In this document: in pieces, positions 6,413 to 14,957 of the stretch
How positions within the stretch are numbered: position 1 is the stretch's first letter
How the letters are laid out: every line of letters starts with the position of its first letter
NCBI GenBank assembly: GCA_045579085.1
Contig: JAZNLO010000031.1
Span: forward strand, 15,049-79,048
DNA length: 64,000 bases
Direction: 5' to 3'
DNA from: RGIG2206 sp045579085
GTDB taxonomy: Bacteria > Bacillota > Clostridia > Oscillospirales > Acutalibacteraceae
The notes under the pieces: generated by a model
The model's database searches: none
What the model was told of the DNA's origin: nothing
Seen by the model: only the letters and a program-made list of their open reading frames with translations
Program-made: the position numbers and the translations under genes

Positions 6413-9043
6413 TTATTTAAGCTGTGCTTTGACAATATCAGCAACTGCACTAAGCGCAGAATCTGTTGCAGTTACGTCCTTACCGCCAGCCATTGCGCTG
6501 TCAGGACGTCCGCCGCCGTTTCCGCCTGTGAGCTTTGCAACCTCTCTTACAAGGTTGCCTGCGTGTGCGCCGCTCTTTACGGCATCTGCGCCGCAAGCCG
6601 CTGCAAAGGTGACCTTACCGTTTGCAACAAGCGCAAGCACTATTACTGTATCGGGGTATTTCTGCTTAACAATGTCGCAAGCCGAACGCATCGAGTCAAC
6701 GTCCTCACCCCAGAATCTTGCAGTGACTGCCTTTACCGCACCAAGCTCCACTGCATCTGACATTATGGTATCAAACTTTGATGATGCAATCTTGCTATTG
6801 AGCTGGTCGATAACGCCGTCTTTGCGCTTGCTCTCATCAATTATTGATACAATTCTGTCAGCAAGCTCTTCGGGCTTGCCTGCCTTTGCAGCCGACATAG
6901 CCGAGTCTAAAACTTCCGAATATTTCGACATAAGGCTTAATATGCCCGTTGCTGTAACTGCCTCAATTCTGCGAACACCTGCCGCAACAGAGCCCTCAGA
7001 AATTATGCGGAAAAGTCCAATCTTTGAGGTGTTATCAACGTGGGTGCCGCCGCAGAGCTCTACTGAACAGCCCTCTGCATTTACAACCCTTACTGTATCG
7101 CCGTATTTTTCACCAAACAGAGCCATCGCGCCAAGCTTTTTAGCCTCATCAATAGGCATCTCAGTCATAGTAACAACTATGCCTGAAAGTATCTCGGTGT
7201 TTACGATATCCTCAACCTGTTTGATTTCATCTGACGTTAAAGCAGAGAAGTGAGTAAAGTCGAAGCGCACGCTGTCCGCCGTTACAAGCTGACCCGCCTG
7301 TTCAACGTGAGTGCCGAGCGTTTTGCGAAGCGCCGCCTGCAACAAATGCGCAGCAGTGTGGTTGCGCATAATAGCCGCTCTGCGAGTCCTGTCTATCTGA
7401 GCTGTAACCTCGTCGCCCACGTTTACAGTGCCCGACTTAACCTTGCCTATGTGCATAAACACACCCTCGTGTGTTTTCTGCGTATCTTCAACCTCGAACT
7501 CGGCTGACTTTGCGATAATAACGCCTGTATCGCCAACCTGTCCGCCACTTTCAGCGTAGAACGAGGTGCTCTCAAGCACTACTACTGCATCCTGTCCCTC
7601 AAATGCAAACTCTGCTCTTTCACCGTTTACGATTATATCTGTAACGGTTGCCTTGTTTTCATACTGGGTATAACCTACAAACTCGGTTGGCTTGTTGTCC
7701 GCAAGCAGATTGCGGTCGCCCTCCCAAGCCTCCTTGCCTGCGTTCTTGCGAGCAAGTCTGGTTTCCTTGCGATAGCGGTCATATATCTCTCTGAACGAAT
7801 CGATATCAACCTCAATACCTCTGTCTGCAAGTATCTCAACAGTTAAATCTATCGGGAAGCCATAGGTGTCCTGAAGCTTGAACGCTTCCTCGCCCGACAG
7901 CTTAGCGCCTGTATTTGATGCGATAAAGCTTTCAAGCAACTGCATTCCCTGGTCAACAGTCTTTGCAAAGTTTTCTTCCTCTGTTAAAACAACCTTTTTT
8001 ATAAGGTCACGCTTCTCTGCAAGCTCAGGATATGCGCTCTCATTCTCCTTTATAACTGTATCAACAACCTCGCTTAAGAAGGTGTGCGTTACGCCAAGCA
8101 ATCTGCCGTGACGTGCCGCCCTGCGAAGAAGTCTGCGAAGCACGTAGCCTCTGCCGTTATTAGACGGCATTACGCCGTCACCAATCATAAAGGTGGTGCT
8201 GCGGATATGGTCGGTTATAACTCTGAGCGAAACGTCAGTCTTTTCGTCCTGTTTATACTCTACACCCGCAATTTTGCTGATGTGCTTCATTATATTCTGG
8301 ACTGTATCAACCTCGAAAAGATTGCCCACCTCCTGCATTATGCAAGCAAGACGCTCAAGTCCCATTCCTGTGTCTATGTTCTTCTGAACAAGCTCGGTGT
8401 AATTGCCGTTTCCGTCGTTATTAAACTGGGAGAAAACGTTATTCCACACCTCAACAAAGCGGTCACAATCGCAGCCAACGCCGCAATCGGCCTTGCCGCA
8501 GCCGTACTTTTCACCTCTGTCAAAGTATATCTCCGAGCAAGGTCCGCAAGGGCCTGACCCGTGCTCCCAGAAGTTGTCCTCTTTGCCAAGACGCTTCATA
8601 TGGTCCTCTTTTACGCCGATTTCCTTTGTCCAGATGTCCCACGCTTCATCGTCGTTTTCATATACAGAGCAATAGATTCTGTCCTCAGGCAGCTCAAGCA
8701 CCTTAGTGAAAAACTCCCAAGACCAGTTTATTGCCTCACGCTTAAAATAATCTCCAAAGGAGAAGTTGCCGAGCATCTCAAAGTATGTGCCGTGACGCGC
8801 TGTATGTCCAACCCTCTCAATATCAGGGGTGCGAATGCACTTCTGGCAGGTGGTTACCCTATTGCGAGGCGGTGTTATCTCGCCCGTAAAAAACTTTTTC
8901 ATCGGTGCCATTCCCGAATTTATCAGCAAAAGGCTGTTGTCATTTTCGGGCACAAGGGAATAACTGGGCAAACGAAGATGCCCCTTTGACTCGAAGAAAG
9001 CCAAATATTTTTCTCTTAACTCATTTACAGATGTCCACTGCAT
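6413..9043 (-). CDS. alaS: Alanyl-tRNA synthetase
   Basis: Class IIc synthetase that charges tRNA-Ala and edits mischarged Ser/Gly. The 876 residues cover the N-terminal aminoacylation domain (motif with NSGMAPMKKFF near residue 40), the tRNA-recognition region, the editing domain with HTAAHLL and the zinc motif CGGTH, and a C-terminal DHHA1-like glycine-rich part (GGNGGGRPDSAMAGG). The frame is open for 41 more codons upstream, but those come from the T-box leader; the ATG used begins MQWTSVNELREKYL and follows AAAGGATGAGAG. It is the first gene of a long operon with HIT, PRT, comEC, holA and the M5-like gene. Confidence 0.97.
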   Translation of the reverse strand: MQWTSVNELREKYLAFFESKGHLRLPSYSLVPENDNSLLLINSGMAPMKKFFTGEITPPRNRVTTCQKCIRTPDIERVGHTARHGTYFEMLGNFSFGDYFKREAINWSWEFFTKVLELPEDRIYCSVYENDDEAWDIWTKEIGVKEDHMKRLGKEDNFWEHGSGPCGPCSEIYFDRGEKYGCGKADCGVGCDCDRFVEVWNNVFSQFNNDGNGNYTELVQKNIDTGMGLERLACIMQEVGNLFEVDTVQNIMKHISKIAGVEYKQDEKTDVSLRVITDHIRSTTFMIGDGVMPSNNGRGYVLRRLLRRAARHGRLLGVTHTFLSEVVDTVIKENESAYPELAEKRDLIKKVVLTEEENFAKTVDQGMQLLESFIASNTGAKLSGEEAFKLQDTYGFPIDLTVEILADRGIEVDIDSFREIYDRYRKETRLARKNAGKEAWEGDRNLLADNKPTEFVGYTQYENKATVTDIIVNGERAEFAFEGQDAVVVLESTSFYAESGGQVGDTGVIIAKSAEFEVEDTQKTHEGVFMHIGKVKSGTVNVGDEVTAQIDRTRRAAIMRNHTAAHLLQAALRKTLGTHVEQAGQLVTADSVRFDFTHFSALTSDEIKQVEDIVNTEILSGIVVTMTEMPIDEAKKLGAMALFGEKYGDTVRVVNAEGCSVELCGGTHVDNTSKIGLFRIISEGSVAAGVRRIEAVTATGILSLMSKYSEVLDSAMSAAKAGKPEELADRIVSIIDESKRKDGVIDQLNSKIASSKFDTIMSDAVELGAVKAVTARFWGEDVDSMRSACDIVKQKYPDTVIVLALVANGKVTFAAACGADAVKSGAHAGNLVREVAKLTGGNGGGRPDSAMAGGKDVTATDSALSAVADIVKAQLK

Positions 9044-9075
9044 TTTTACTCTCATCCTTTCAGTTTTGCGGCAAC

Positions 9076-9308
9076 AAAAAAGAGCCACTCGTCCACACAT
9101 AATGGGACGAATTGCTCCGTGGTACCACCCAAATTGCCGAGCTTTTCGCCCGACCTCTTGAACCATTTAACGCATGGGATACGCCGCCCTCGATTCAGGC
9201 GGTGCTCAGGGGGTGGCTTTCAGCGGCTTTAGCAGGCGGTTTCACCAACCCCGCCCTCTCTTTAGCTTTACACACTGATTATGCCCCGTCAACGCAACAT
9301 AATATTTG
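9076..9308 (-). promoter_or_regulatory. T-box leader (riboswitch) of alaS
   Basis: The minus-strand leader carries the T-box sequence GGGTGGTACCACGG (9117-9130), directly followed by an intrinsic terminator whose arms are GAGC/GCTC and TTCGTCC/GGACGAG with a T6 run (9076-9117). Upstream is a stem I-like arm with a distal hairpin GGCGG...CCGCC around GTTGGTGAAA. T-boxes sense uncharged tRNA, here expected to be tRNA-Ala; a GCC triplet on the 3' side of stem I is a candidate specifier, but I could not fix it with certainty. Confidence 0.92.
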
Positions 9309-9313
9309 ATTTT

Positions 9314-9341
9314 ATTATAACAAAGGGGCTGAATTTGTCAA
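9314..9341 (-). promoter_or_regulatory. SigmaA-type promoter of the alaS operon
   Basis: Perfect TTGACA (9336-9341) and TATAAT (9314-9319) hexamers on the minus strand with a 16-base spacer. The start would be near 9307, immediately before the T-box leader and just after the stop of the penicillin-binding protein gene. Confidence 0.88.
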
Positions 9342-9350
9342 GTTTTTTAT

Positions 9351-10934
9351 CTAATCAAGCCCTGCTTCGCTCATCATATCCACAATTTTTTTATACACAG
9401 GCGCACAGTCAACCGCTCCCGACTGCCCGTTTTCCCTGAGCACAACTATCGTATACTTGCCGTTATCAGGGTAAAAGCCCGCAAACCAAGACTGCTTAAT
9501 TGCAACCGAATTAATAACCCAGCCCGTTTCTGCAGTTGCCGTTTTGCCGCCGCCCTGACTGTTTGCTGGCATAGAATGCTTGCCCGTTCCCGAACTAAGC
9601 ACTTCTTTCATCATTTGCCTGAGCGCTAATGCCTGAGCTTCGGTCATTACCCTATAAGTCTGCGGAGCTTTTATCAGGTTGACGTTGCCGTTGCTGATTG
9701 TGCCCGATACAAGCGACGGCGTTACGTGTTTTCCGCCGTTTGCTATTGCGGCAACCATTGTTGCCACGTGCAAGGGTGTAAGCATTAAATCGCCCTGTCC
9801 GAACGAAAAATTGGCAAGCGCGGCGGGCTGTTCATTTAACTGTGTCAGCTTAGGCAGCGTGCCTGCCGATGCGTTCATTCCCTCAGCCAACTGATACGCT
9901 CTGTTAAAGCCGAGCCTTACGCACATATCATATATTTTATCTGCGCCCACCGCTCTGCCAAGCTCGATAAAGTAGCAGTTGCACGACTGAGCAAGTGCAG
10001 TTGTCATATCCAATCTGCCGTGACCTGTGAGCAAATGACAGTTAAAAATATTCTCTCCAAGCGTGATATTTCCTGTGCAGTCGGCAGTCTTAAATGCGGT
10101 GATATCGTTTTTCAGCGCCGCTGCGGCTACGCAAAGCTTGAACACCGAGCCAACATTATACGTTGCAAGCGTGCGGTCTACAAGCGCCGAGTCGCTTTCA
10201 AGCGCGCTTGTCAAGTCAAGCGGCGAATAGCTTGGCAGACTGCACGACGCGAGTAATTTCCCCGTTGATGACTCCATAATAACAACTGCGCCTTTTTCAA
10301 TTTTTTCGCTTGCCACAGATTCTACTATTCTCTGTATTCTTGAATCGAGCGTTAATATTATCCCGTTATCCGACTCTGCCTGAGAGGTAATCTGCGGCTC
10401 CACCCCTGACAATGGACGGCCTATCGCATCAACTGTATACGTCACCTTAAGCGGCTCGGATGCGCCTAAAAGCCCGTCATACGCCTTTTCGATTCCCGTC
10501 ACACCCTTGCCCTCGCCGTTTAAATAACCGAGCACGTGTGCGGCAAGCTGGTCGTGACTGTATCGTATCGCAACAGGGAAAATTTCCGCGTCCTCGCACT
10601 TAAAATTGTGCGGCACCTCAATCAGCACAGGCGAGCCCGCCTTTAGCCTTTGCAATGCGGCGGCGGCAGAAGCAGAATCAAGCTGACTGCTCACTGCAGA
10701 AACCGCCTGAGCCGTTGGCGGCACAACCGCTAAAGTGCGTTGTGCCGCGTTTGTAAGCGGCACCATTTTTCTATCGTAAACCGTTCCTCTTGCTGTGGTT
10801 ACGGTGATGGTCTTTCCCGTTTTTGCCGACGATGCCTCCACGCTCTTAAACAGCATTATTCTGCTTAAATTGCCTGTTACAACCCCAAATGCAACTGTCA
10901 ATGCCACCATTATCGCTATCATTCGCTTTTTCAT
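9351..10934 (-). CDS. Class B penicillin-binding protein (PBP2-like transpeptidase)
   Basis: A membrane-anchored D,D-transpeptidase of 527 residues for peptidoglycan cross-linking. One N-terminal membrane segment (about 5-28) is followed by a short dimerisation-type region and the transpeptidase domain. Active-site motifs are SVFK (Ser263, Lys266), SCN (317-319) and, where KTG is expected, KTA (464-466) in GGGKTATAETG. The Ala variant of the third motif also occurs, from memory, in other clostridial PBPs. At this length it lacks the large N-terminal part of SpoVD or FtsI types. Whether it serves elongation, division or sporulation cannot be told; rodA is 5 kb away. Confidence 0.9.
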   Translation of the reverse strand: MKKRMIAIMVALTVAFGVVTGNLSRIMLFKSVEASSAKTGKTITVTTARGTVYDRKMVPLTNAAQRTLAVVPPTAQAVSAVSSQLDSASAAAALQRLKAGSPVLIEVPHNFKCEDAEIFPVAIRYSHDQLAAHVLGYLNGEGKGVTGIEKAYDGLLGASEPLKVTYTVDAIGRPLSGVEPQITSQAESDNGIILTLDSRIQRIVESVASEKIEKGAVVIMESSTGKLLASCSLPSYSPLDLTSALESDSALVDRTLATYNVGSVFKLCVAAAALKNDITAFKTADCTGNITLGENIFNCHLLTGHGRLDMTTALAQSCNCYFIELGRAVGADKIYDMCVRLGFNRAYQLAEGMNASAGTLPKLTQLNEQPAALANFSFGQGDLMLTPLHVATMVAAIANGGKHVTPSLVSGTISNGNVNLIKAPQTYRVMTEAQALALRQMMKEVLSSGTGKHSMPANSQGGGKTATAETGWVINSVAIKQSWFAGFYPDNGKYTIVVLRENGQSGAVDCAPVYKKIVDMMSEAGLD

Positions 10935-11003
10935 TTTATCACCGTTTATAGTTTGTGAATTTTTGCCTTTGGTATGCTTTCAATTTTTCAATTCTTATTT
11001 TGC

Positions 11004-11032
11004 TTGATAAATGGGAATAAATAATTTATAAT
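11004..11032 (+). promoter_or_regulatory. SigmaA-type promoter of lemA-TPM
   Basis: TTGATA (11004-11009) and TATAAT (11027-11032) with a 17-base spacer. The short leader contains an AGATGT/ACATCT inverted repeat before the ribosome site AAAGGAG. Confidence 0.85.
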
Positions 11033-11080
11033 GATTTTAAGATGTTGAATCTATAAAATACATCTAAAGGAGATTTTATT

Positions 11081-11662
11081 ATGAAAAAGAACAAGAAAAT
11101 CTTGTTGGCTGTTGTAGCGGCTATTTTAGTAGCTGTTATCATTGTAATAAGCGCCTTTGTTTCAGGCTATAACTCTCTGGTTGAGAAAAACGAGGCTGTT
11201 GAAAGCGCTCAGGCTCAGGTTGCAACTCAGCTTCAGCGCAGAGCTGACCTTATCCCCAACTTTGTTGCAAGCGTAAAGGGCTACACCGATTATGAGCAGA
11301 GCACCTACACCGCTGTTACTGAGGCTCGTGCCGCTGTTTCAAAAGCAGGCTCCGTTGAAGCTCAGCAGCAAGCAGGCGAGCAGCTCGACAGAGCTATCGA
11401 CATTTGGGTAAATGCTGTTACGGAAGCGTATCCCGACCTTAAAGCAAACACCCAGTATACCGCTCTGACAGACGAGCTTGCAGGCACTGAAAACCGCATT
11501 GCTACCGCTCGCAGAGATTACAATAACGTTGCACAGGAATATAACACCTCAATCAGAAAGTTCCCGAAAAATATTCTTGCATCGATGTTCGGCTTTGAAA
11601 AGGCAGACTATTTCGAAAACGACGACTCTGCTTCCCAAGTGCCTGAGGTATCGTTTGACTGA
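11081..11662 (+). CDS. lemA: LemA family membrane protein
   Basis: A 193-residue protein with one N-terminal membrane helix (about residues 6-28) and a long helical extracytoplasmic part. The family hallmark is the stretch around YNSLVEKNEAVESAQAQV followed by QLQRRADLIPNFV, and the C-terminal PKNILASMFGFEKADYFE. The role of LemA proteins is unclear; they are commonly paired with a TPM-domain protein, as here, where the next gene starts two bases after this stop. A good promoter and the ribosome site AAAGGAG are upstream. The family call is secure, the function is not. Confidence 0.95.
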   Translation: MKKNKKILLAVVAAILVAVIIVISAFVSGYNSLVEKNEAVESAQAQVATQLQRRADLIPNFVASVKGYTDYEQSTYTAVTEARAAVSKAGSVEAQQQAGEQLDRAIDIWVNAVTEAYPDLKANTQYTALTDELAGTENRIATARRDYNNVAQEYNTSIRKFPKNILASMFGFEKADYFENDDSASQVPEVSFD

Positions 11663-11664
11663 TT

Positions 11665-12453
11665 ATGAAGCTATTTAAACGAATTTTCGCCGTTGCTGTT
11701 TTGTCTGTAAGTCTTGCGATAACGCTTTGCTGCTGTGATTCTTTCTCCGGTGGCGACGAGTCGCTTGTTGCAACAAGCGAATTCTACGTTAACGACTTTG
11801 CCGACGTTATAGACAGCGATGCTGAAAGCTATATTTTTAACGCAGGTAAAACGCTTGATGAGAAAACTACTGCTCAGGTTGTGGTGGTTACTGTTGACTC
11901 AACAGACGGCGAGGAAATAAGCGAATTTGCGCTTAACTTAGGTCGTGATTGGGGCATCGGCGCCAAAGACGAGGACAACGGCGTGCTGATTCTGCTTGCC
12001 ACACAAGACCGAGATGTTTGGGTTTCGGTTGGATATGGGCTTGAGGGCGCATTGCCAGACAGCAAGGTTGGCCGCTTGCTCGATAATTATGCCGTTGGTT
12101 ACTTCGCTGAGGACGATTTTTCAACAGGACTAAGAAGTCTTTACCGAGCAATAATCAACGAGGTTTACCTTGAATATGGTATGGAGGCTGAGGAGGGATA
12201 TGTTCCTGCCGACCAGCTCCAAGATACTGAGGATGAGGATTCGTCAGCGGCATCGCTTATAGCGATTATTGGGGTTATTGTTTTATTTATTGCGCTAAGA
12301 CGTTTCCTGCCGATGATTTTCTTTTTTGGCGGACGTGGTCCCAGACCCCCATTTAGCGGTGGTGGCTTCTCGGGTGGCGGCTTCTCAGGAGGCGGTGGAT
12401 TTTCCGGCGGAGGAGGCTCCTTTGGCGGCGGCGGCGCAGGTCGAAAATTTTAA
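11665..12453 (+). CDS. TPM domain-containing membrane protein (YgcG-like)
   Basis: A 262-residue secreted or membrane-bound protein. It has an N-terminal signal-like segment ending in LCCCDSFSG (a possible lipobox cysteine near residue 22-24), the TPM domain (about 35-165; starts FYVNDFADVIDSDAE and contains VSVGYGLEGALPD), one membrane helix near 195-215, and a Gly/Ser/Phe-rich tail (GGGFSGGG repeats) seen in many members of this family. TPM domains have been linked to photosystem repair and phosphatase activity in plants; the bacterial role is open. It is co-transcribed with lemA. Confidence 0.92.
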   Translation: MKLFKRIFAVAVLSVSLAITLCCCDSFSGGDESLVATSEFYVNDFADVIDSDAESYIFNAGKTLDEKTTAQVVVVTVDSTDGEEISEFALNLGRDWGIGAKDEDNGVLILLATQDRDVWVSVGYGLEGALPDSKVGRLLDNYAVGYFAEDDFSTGLRSLYRAIINEVYLEYGMEAEEGYVPADQLQDTEDEDSSAASLIAIIGVIVLFIALRRFLPMIFFFGGRGPRPPFSGGGFSGGGFSGGGGFSGGGGSFGGGGAGRKF

Positions 12454-12468
12454 TATTATATAAAAATG

Positions 12469-12510
12469 AAACCCTTAGAGCGTTTAATGCTCTAAGGGTT
12501 TCTTGTTTTA
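12469..12510. terminator. Bidirectional terminator between TPM gene and GNAT gene
   Basis: A perfect 13-bp stem AAACCCTTAGAGC / GCTCTAAGGGTTT (12469-12481 and 12489-12501) with a 7-base loop, T-rich on the plus side and A-rich on the other, so it can serve both convergent genes. Confidence 0.9.
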
Positions 12511-13305
12511 ATTAAGTTCAAAATTTGCATAAAGATTATCGAATGAATGCCTACTCGGCAACCATATCATAGGGGTTAATTTTTCACAGAGCTGTTCAGC
12601 ATACGGCACCCTTGCCGTTAACGTATCAACTCGGAAAAACTCACACACCGCATCCGCCGCTCCTTGCTCATCCACAGCTAAAAGTTCAACCGCTTGCGCT
12701 TGCCCACCGTCGAGGTGAGCAAGTGCAACCGCATCTTCGCCCACCTTCAGCCACTTAGCCTCGTAAAACTTGGCGGCGTAGTCAAGCTGCTGAGGTGAAA
12801 CTGTAATGCAGTTTTTAGCCTTTAGCAAACGCTGTCTGAGCTCATAAGCGTTTTCAGGGGATATTTCCTCTGCTTTGTAAGCTGCTGAGTTGCTCTTTGC
12901 AAATTTGCGCTCGCTCAAGCTCGAAAACGAAACAAAGTCGCGCTTTTGATAAAACTGTCTTAACTTCTCGTCAGCAGGGGTAAGCCACAGCGGTATATTA
13001 AGCTCAGCCTTAACAAAATCTATCAAGGCAGTCATAATGCCGAGTCTTCTACAGTCAGGCCTTGAAGTGAGAGCATACAGATAACCTGCATTCTGCTGTG
13101 CGCCGTCTGATTGCAAAACGCATCTTAGGCAATAAGCCACAGCCAAGATTCTATCCCCCTCAGAGCACACAAACGTATCCGCTGAGTCAAACTGCAGACT
13201 GAAAAATAAATCTATATCCTCACTGCTGTCACCAAAGCCGTCCGCCCAGAGCTGTTTTAACTGCCAGGCATCCGCTTTTCCAGCTTTTCTAAACACCCTA
13301 CTCAC
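12508..13305 (-). CDS. GNAT family N-acetyltransferase
   Basis: A 265-residue protein whose N-terminal half is a GNAT acyl-CoA-binding fold. The motif A region LTSRPDCRRLGIMTALI (about residues 79-95) carries the R-x-x-G-x-like pyrophosphate-binding turn. The C-terminal half is not diagnostic to me and may form a second, degenerate GNAT-like lobe. Substrate unknown. It starts with GTG, eight bases inside the end of the WYL regulator gene, so the two are coupled. It is the last gene of the tsaE-tsaB-upp-WYL-GNAT operon, before a shared terminator. Confidence 0.8.
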   Translation of the reverse strand: MSRVFRKAGKADAWQLKQLWADGFGDSSEDIDLFFSLQFDSADTFVCSEGDRILAVAYCLRCVLQSDGAQQNAGYLYALTSRPDCRRLGIMTALIDFVKAELNIPLWLTPADEKLRQFYQKRDFVSFSSLSERKFAKSNSAAYKAEEISPENAYELRQRLLKAKNCITVSPQQLDYAAKFYEAKWLKVGEDAVALAHLDGGQAQAVELLAVDEQGAADAVCEFFRVDTLTARVPYAEQLCEKLTPMIWLPSRHSFDNLYANFELN

Positions 13306-14290
13306 TCTTATACATACCTCTTACCGTATCAAGTGATGAAACATATTTGTCAACCAACGATTGCGGCGACTGTATCTTAACCTTATCGCCAAAGCCGAAA
13401 ATCCAAGACATAAACTTCTGCGATATCTCCACCTTAAAATGAGCGGAAAAGTGCTTATCGTCAACGGGGTACATTGTCACATCGGTGCCGAATCTATCTA
13501 TAACCGAGCCTGCAAGGTGGTTTTCAAACACTGCCACCACCGTCATCATCTCGCCTGAGAACTGATTGAACGCCGTTTTTGAACGCTCACTCGGGTCATA
13601 TGCCGCATACTCGTCTGCTTTAAGCCTTGAGAGCTTGCTGACAGTTGTATTCTCCATCAAATCTATTCTGAAGCTGGAAATCTTGTCATACTTTTCGTGA
13701 TATGCGTGCAAATAATATTTCTCATCGTTCCACACCACTGCATAAGGGCTTACGATGTACTTTTTGCCGTCATTACGATAGCGTTTTTCCTTATCGGGCG
13801 TATACTCAAAATATTTAAACTCTATACGCTTATTTGATGCTATCGCTCTGTAAACTGCATCAAGAATATAATACACGTGCTCGTTATCGGTTTTACTGAT
13901 GCCGCGCATATGCAGTCCTTTTTTTATCTGCATCGCCTCGTGTGACGACGCAAGCTTGCCGAGTTTTTCTATAAGCTCGGCGGACTTCTTATGCGAGATA
14001 AATCTTGATGACTGAACTGCATCGGTTAAGAGCCTTAACTCAGGCAACTCAAAATCTCTGGACACCACATAATAGCCTCTGGGTTCACAGTCTGAGCGCA
14101 GTATATCAAGCCCAAACTCCATAAGGGCTTCAATATGCCTGTATACCGATTTGCGCTCGCACACATAGCCGTAATCACTTAATCTGTCTATAAGCTGCTG
14201 AGGAGTCATTGGATGCTGCTCATCGGTTTCCTCGAGCAATATTTTATAGAAATAGAGCAGTATCAGCTTGGATGCTTTGTTGCCTGCCAT
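13298..14290 (-). CDS. WYL domain transcriptional regulator
   Basis: A 330-residue regulator. The N-terminal third is a winged helix-turn-helix (about residues 10-75; QLIDRLSDYGYVCERKSVYR). The WYL ligand-binding domain follows (about 140-215) with the pattern WNDEKYYLHAYHEKYDKI in place of the W-x-WYL core, and a C-terminal extension. WYL proteins respond to nucleotides or nucleic acid signals in several known systems, including DNA damage and defence, but no such system is adjacent. Its stop overlaps the GNAT start and its ATG shares one base with the upp stop. Confidence 0.88.
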   Translation of the reverse strand: MAGNKASKLILLYFYKILLEETDEQHPMTPQQLIDRLSDYGYVCERKSVYRHIEALMEFGLDILRSDCEPRGYYVVSRDFELPELRLLTDAVQSSRFISHKKSAELIEKLGKLASSHEAMQIKKGLHMRGISKTDNEHVYYILDAVYRAIASNKRIEFKYFEYTPDKEKRYRNDGKKYIVSPYAVVWNDEKYYLHAYHEKYDKISSFRIDLMENTTVSKLSRLKADEYAAYDPSERSKTAFNQFSGEMMTVVAVFENHLAGSVIDRFGTDVTMYPVDDKHFSAHFKVEISQKFMSWIFGFGDKVKIQSPQSLVDKYVSSLDTVRGMYKSE

Positions 14291-14922
14291 CAGAGTGTTC
14301 CGAATATGCGGTCTCCGGCATCGCCGAGTCCCGGAACAATATAACCGTGGTCGTTAAGCTTCTCATCTACTGCGGCGCAATAGAGCGGAACCTCAGGATG
14401 CGCTGCGGTAAACGCCTCAATTCCCTCAGGCGCTGCAAGTATGCACATAAACTTGATTGACCTTGGATTGTGCTTCTTTATCTGTGTTATAGCATCAATC
14501 GCAGAGCCGCCTGTAGCAAGCATCGGGTCGAGTATTATTACGTCGCGCTCGGGCATATCGCTCGGCAGCTTGCAATAATATTCTACGGGCTGCAAGGAAA
14601 CAGGGTCACGGTACAAACCGATATGGCCGATTTTTGCGCCCGGCACAAGCTGAAGCACTCCGTCTACCATTCCAAGACCTGCGCGCAAAATCGGCACGAA
14701 TGCTATCTGTCTGCCTGCGATTGTTTTACATTTTGCCATACTTACGGGAGTTTTTACCTCTACCTCCTCTACGGGAAGGTCACGTGTTGCCTCATAACAC
14801 ATAAGGGTTGCAATCTCACTGACTAACTGACGAAAATCCTTTGAGCCGGTGTTTTCATCTCTAAGAATAGTGAGCTTGTGCTGTACCAGAGGATGATTTA
14901 CCCAGATTACGTTGTTATTCAT
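14290..14922 (-). CDS. upp: Uracil phosphoribosyltransferase
   Basis: Salvage enzyme converting uracil and PRPP to UMP. The 210-residue length matches the family. Visible are ILRDENTGSKDFRQLV near the N-terminus, PILRAGLGMVDG, the PRPP loop LDPMLATGGSA, and the C-terminal uracil-binding VDEKLNDHGYIVPGLGDAGDR. Of three possible in-frame ATGs, the one beginning MNNNVIWVNHP is chosen because it follows GGAGATAAAGC and fits homologues. It lies between tsaB and the WYL regulator. Confidence 0.96.
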   Translation of the reverse strand: MNNNVIWVNHPLVQHKLTILRDENTGSKDFRQLVSEIATLMCYEATRDLPVEEVEVKTPVSMAKCKTIAGRQIAFVPILRAGLGMVDGVLQLVPGAKIGHIGLYRDPVSLQPVEYYCKLPSDMPERDVIILDPMLATGGSAIDAITQIKKHNPRSIKFMCILAAPEGIEAFTAAHPEVPLYCAAVDEKLNDHGYIVPGLGDAGDRIFGTL

Positions 14923-14957
14923 TTGCTTTATCTCCATTCTGCCTGACGGCAAATTTT

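Noticed and set aside
6429..7253. A 274-codon open frame on the plus strand
   Set aside because: It is entirely antisense to alaS, has a Ser/Ala-rich composition produced by complementing the real frame, no ribosome site and no domain.
8084..8989. Further plus-strand frames over alaS
   Set aside because: They overlap each other and the strongly supported alaS, so they are shadows of codon bias.
9044..9166. N-terminal extension of AlaRS
   Set aside because: The extra codons read through the T-box and its terminator; the shorter start fits the family and has a ribosome site.
12346..12450. Gly-rich coding repeat at the end of the TPM gene as a mobile or repeat element
   Set aside because: Gly/Ser/Phe tails of this kind are normal in TPM/YgcG proteins.
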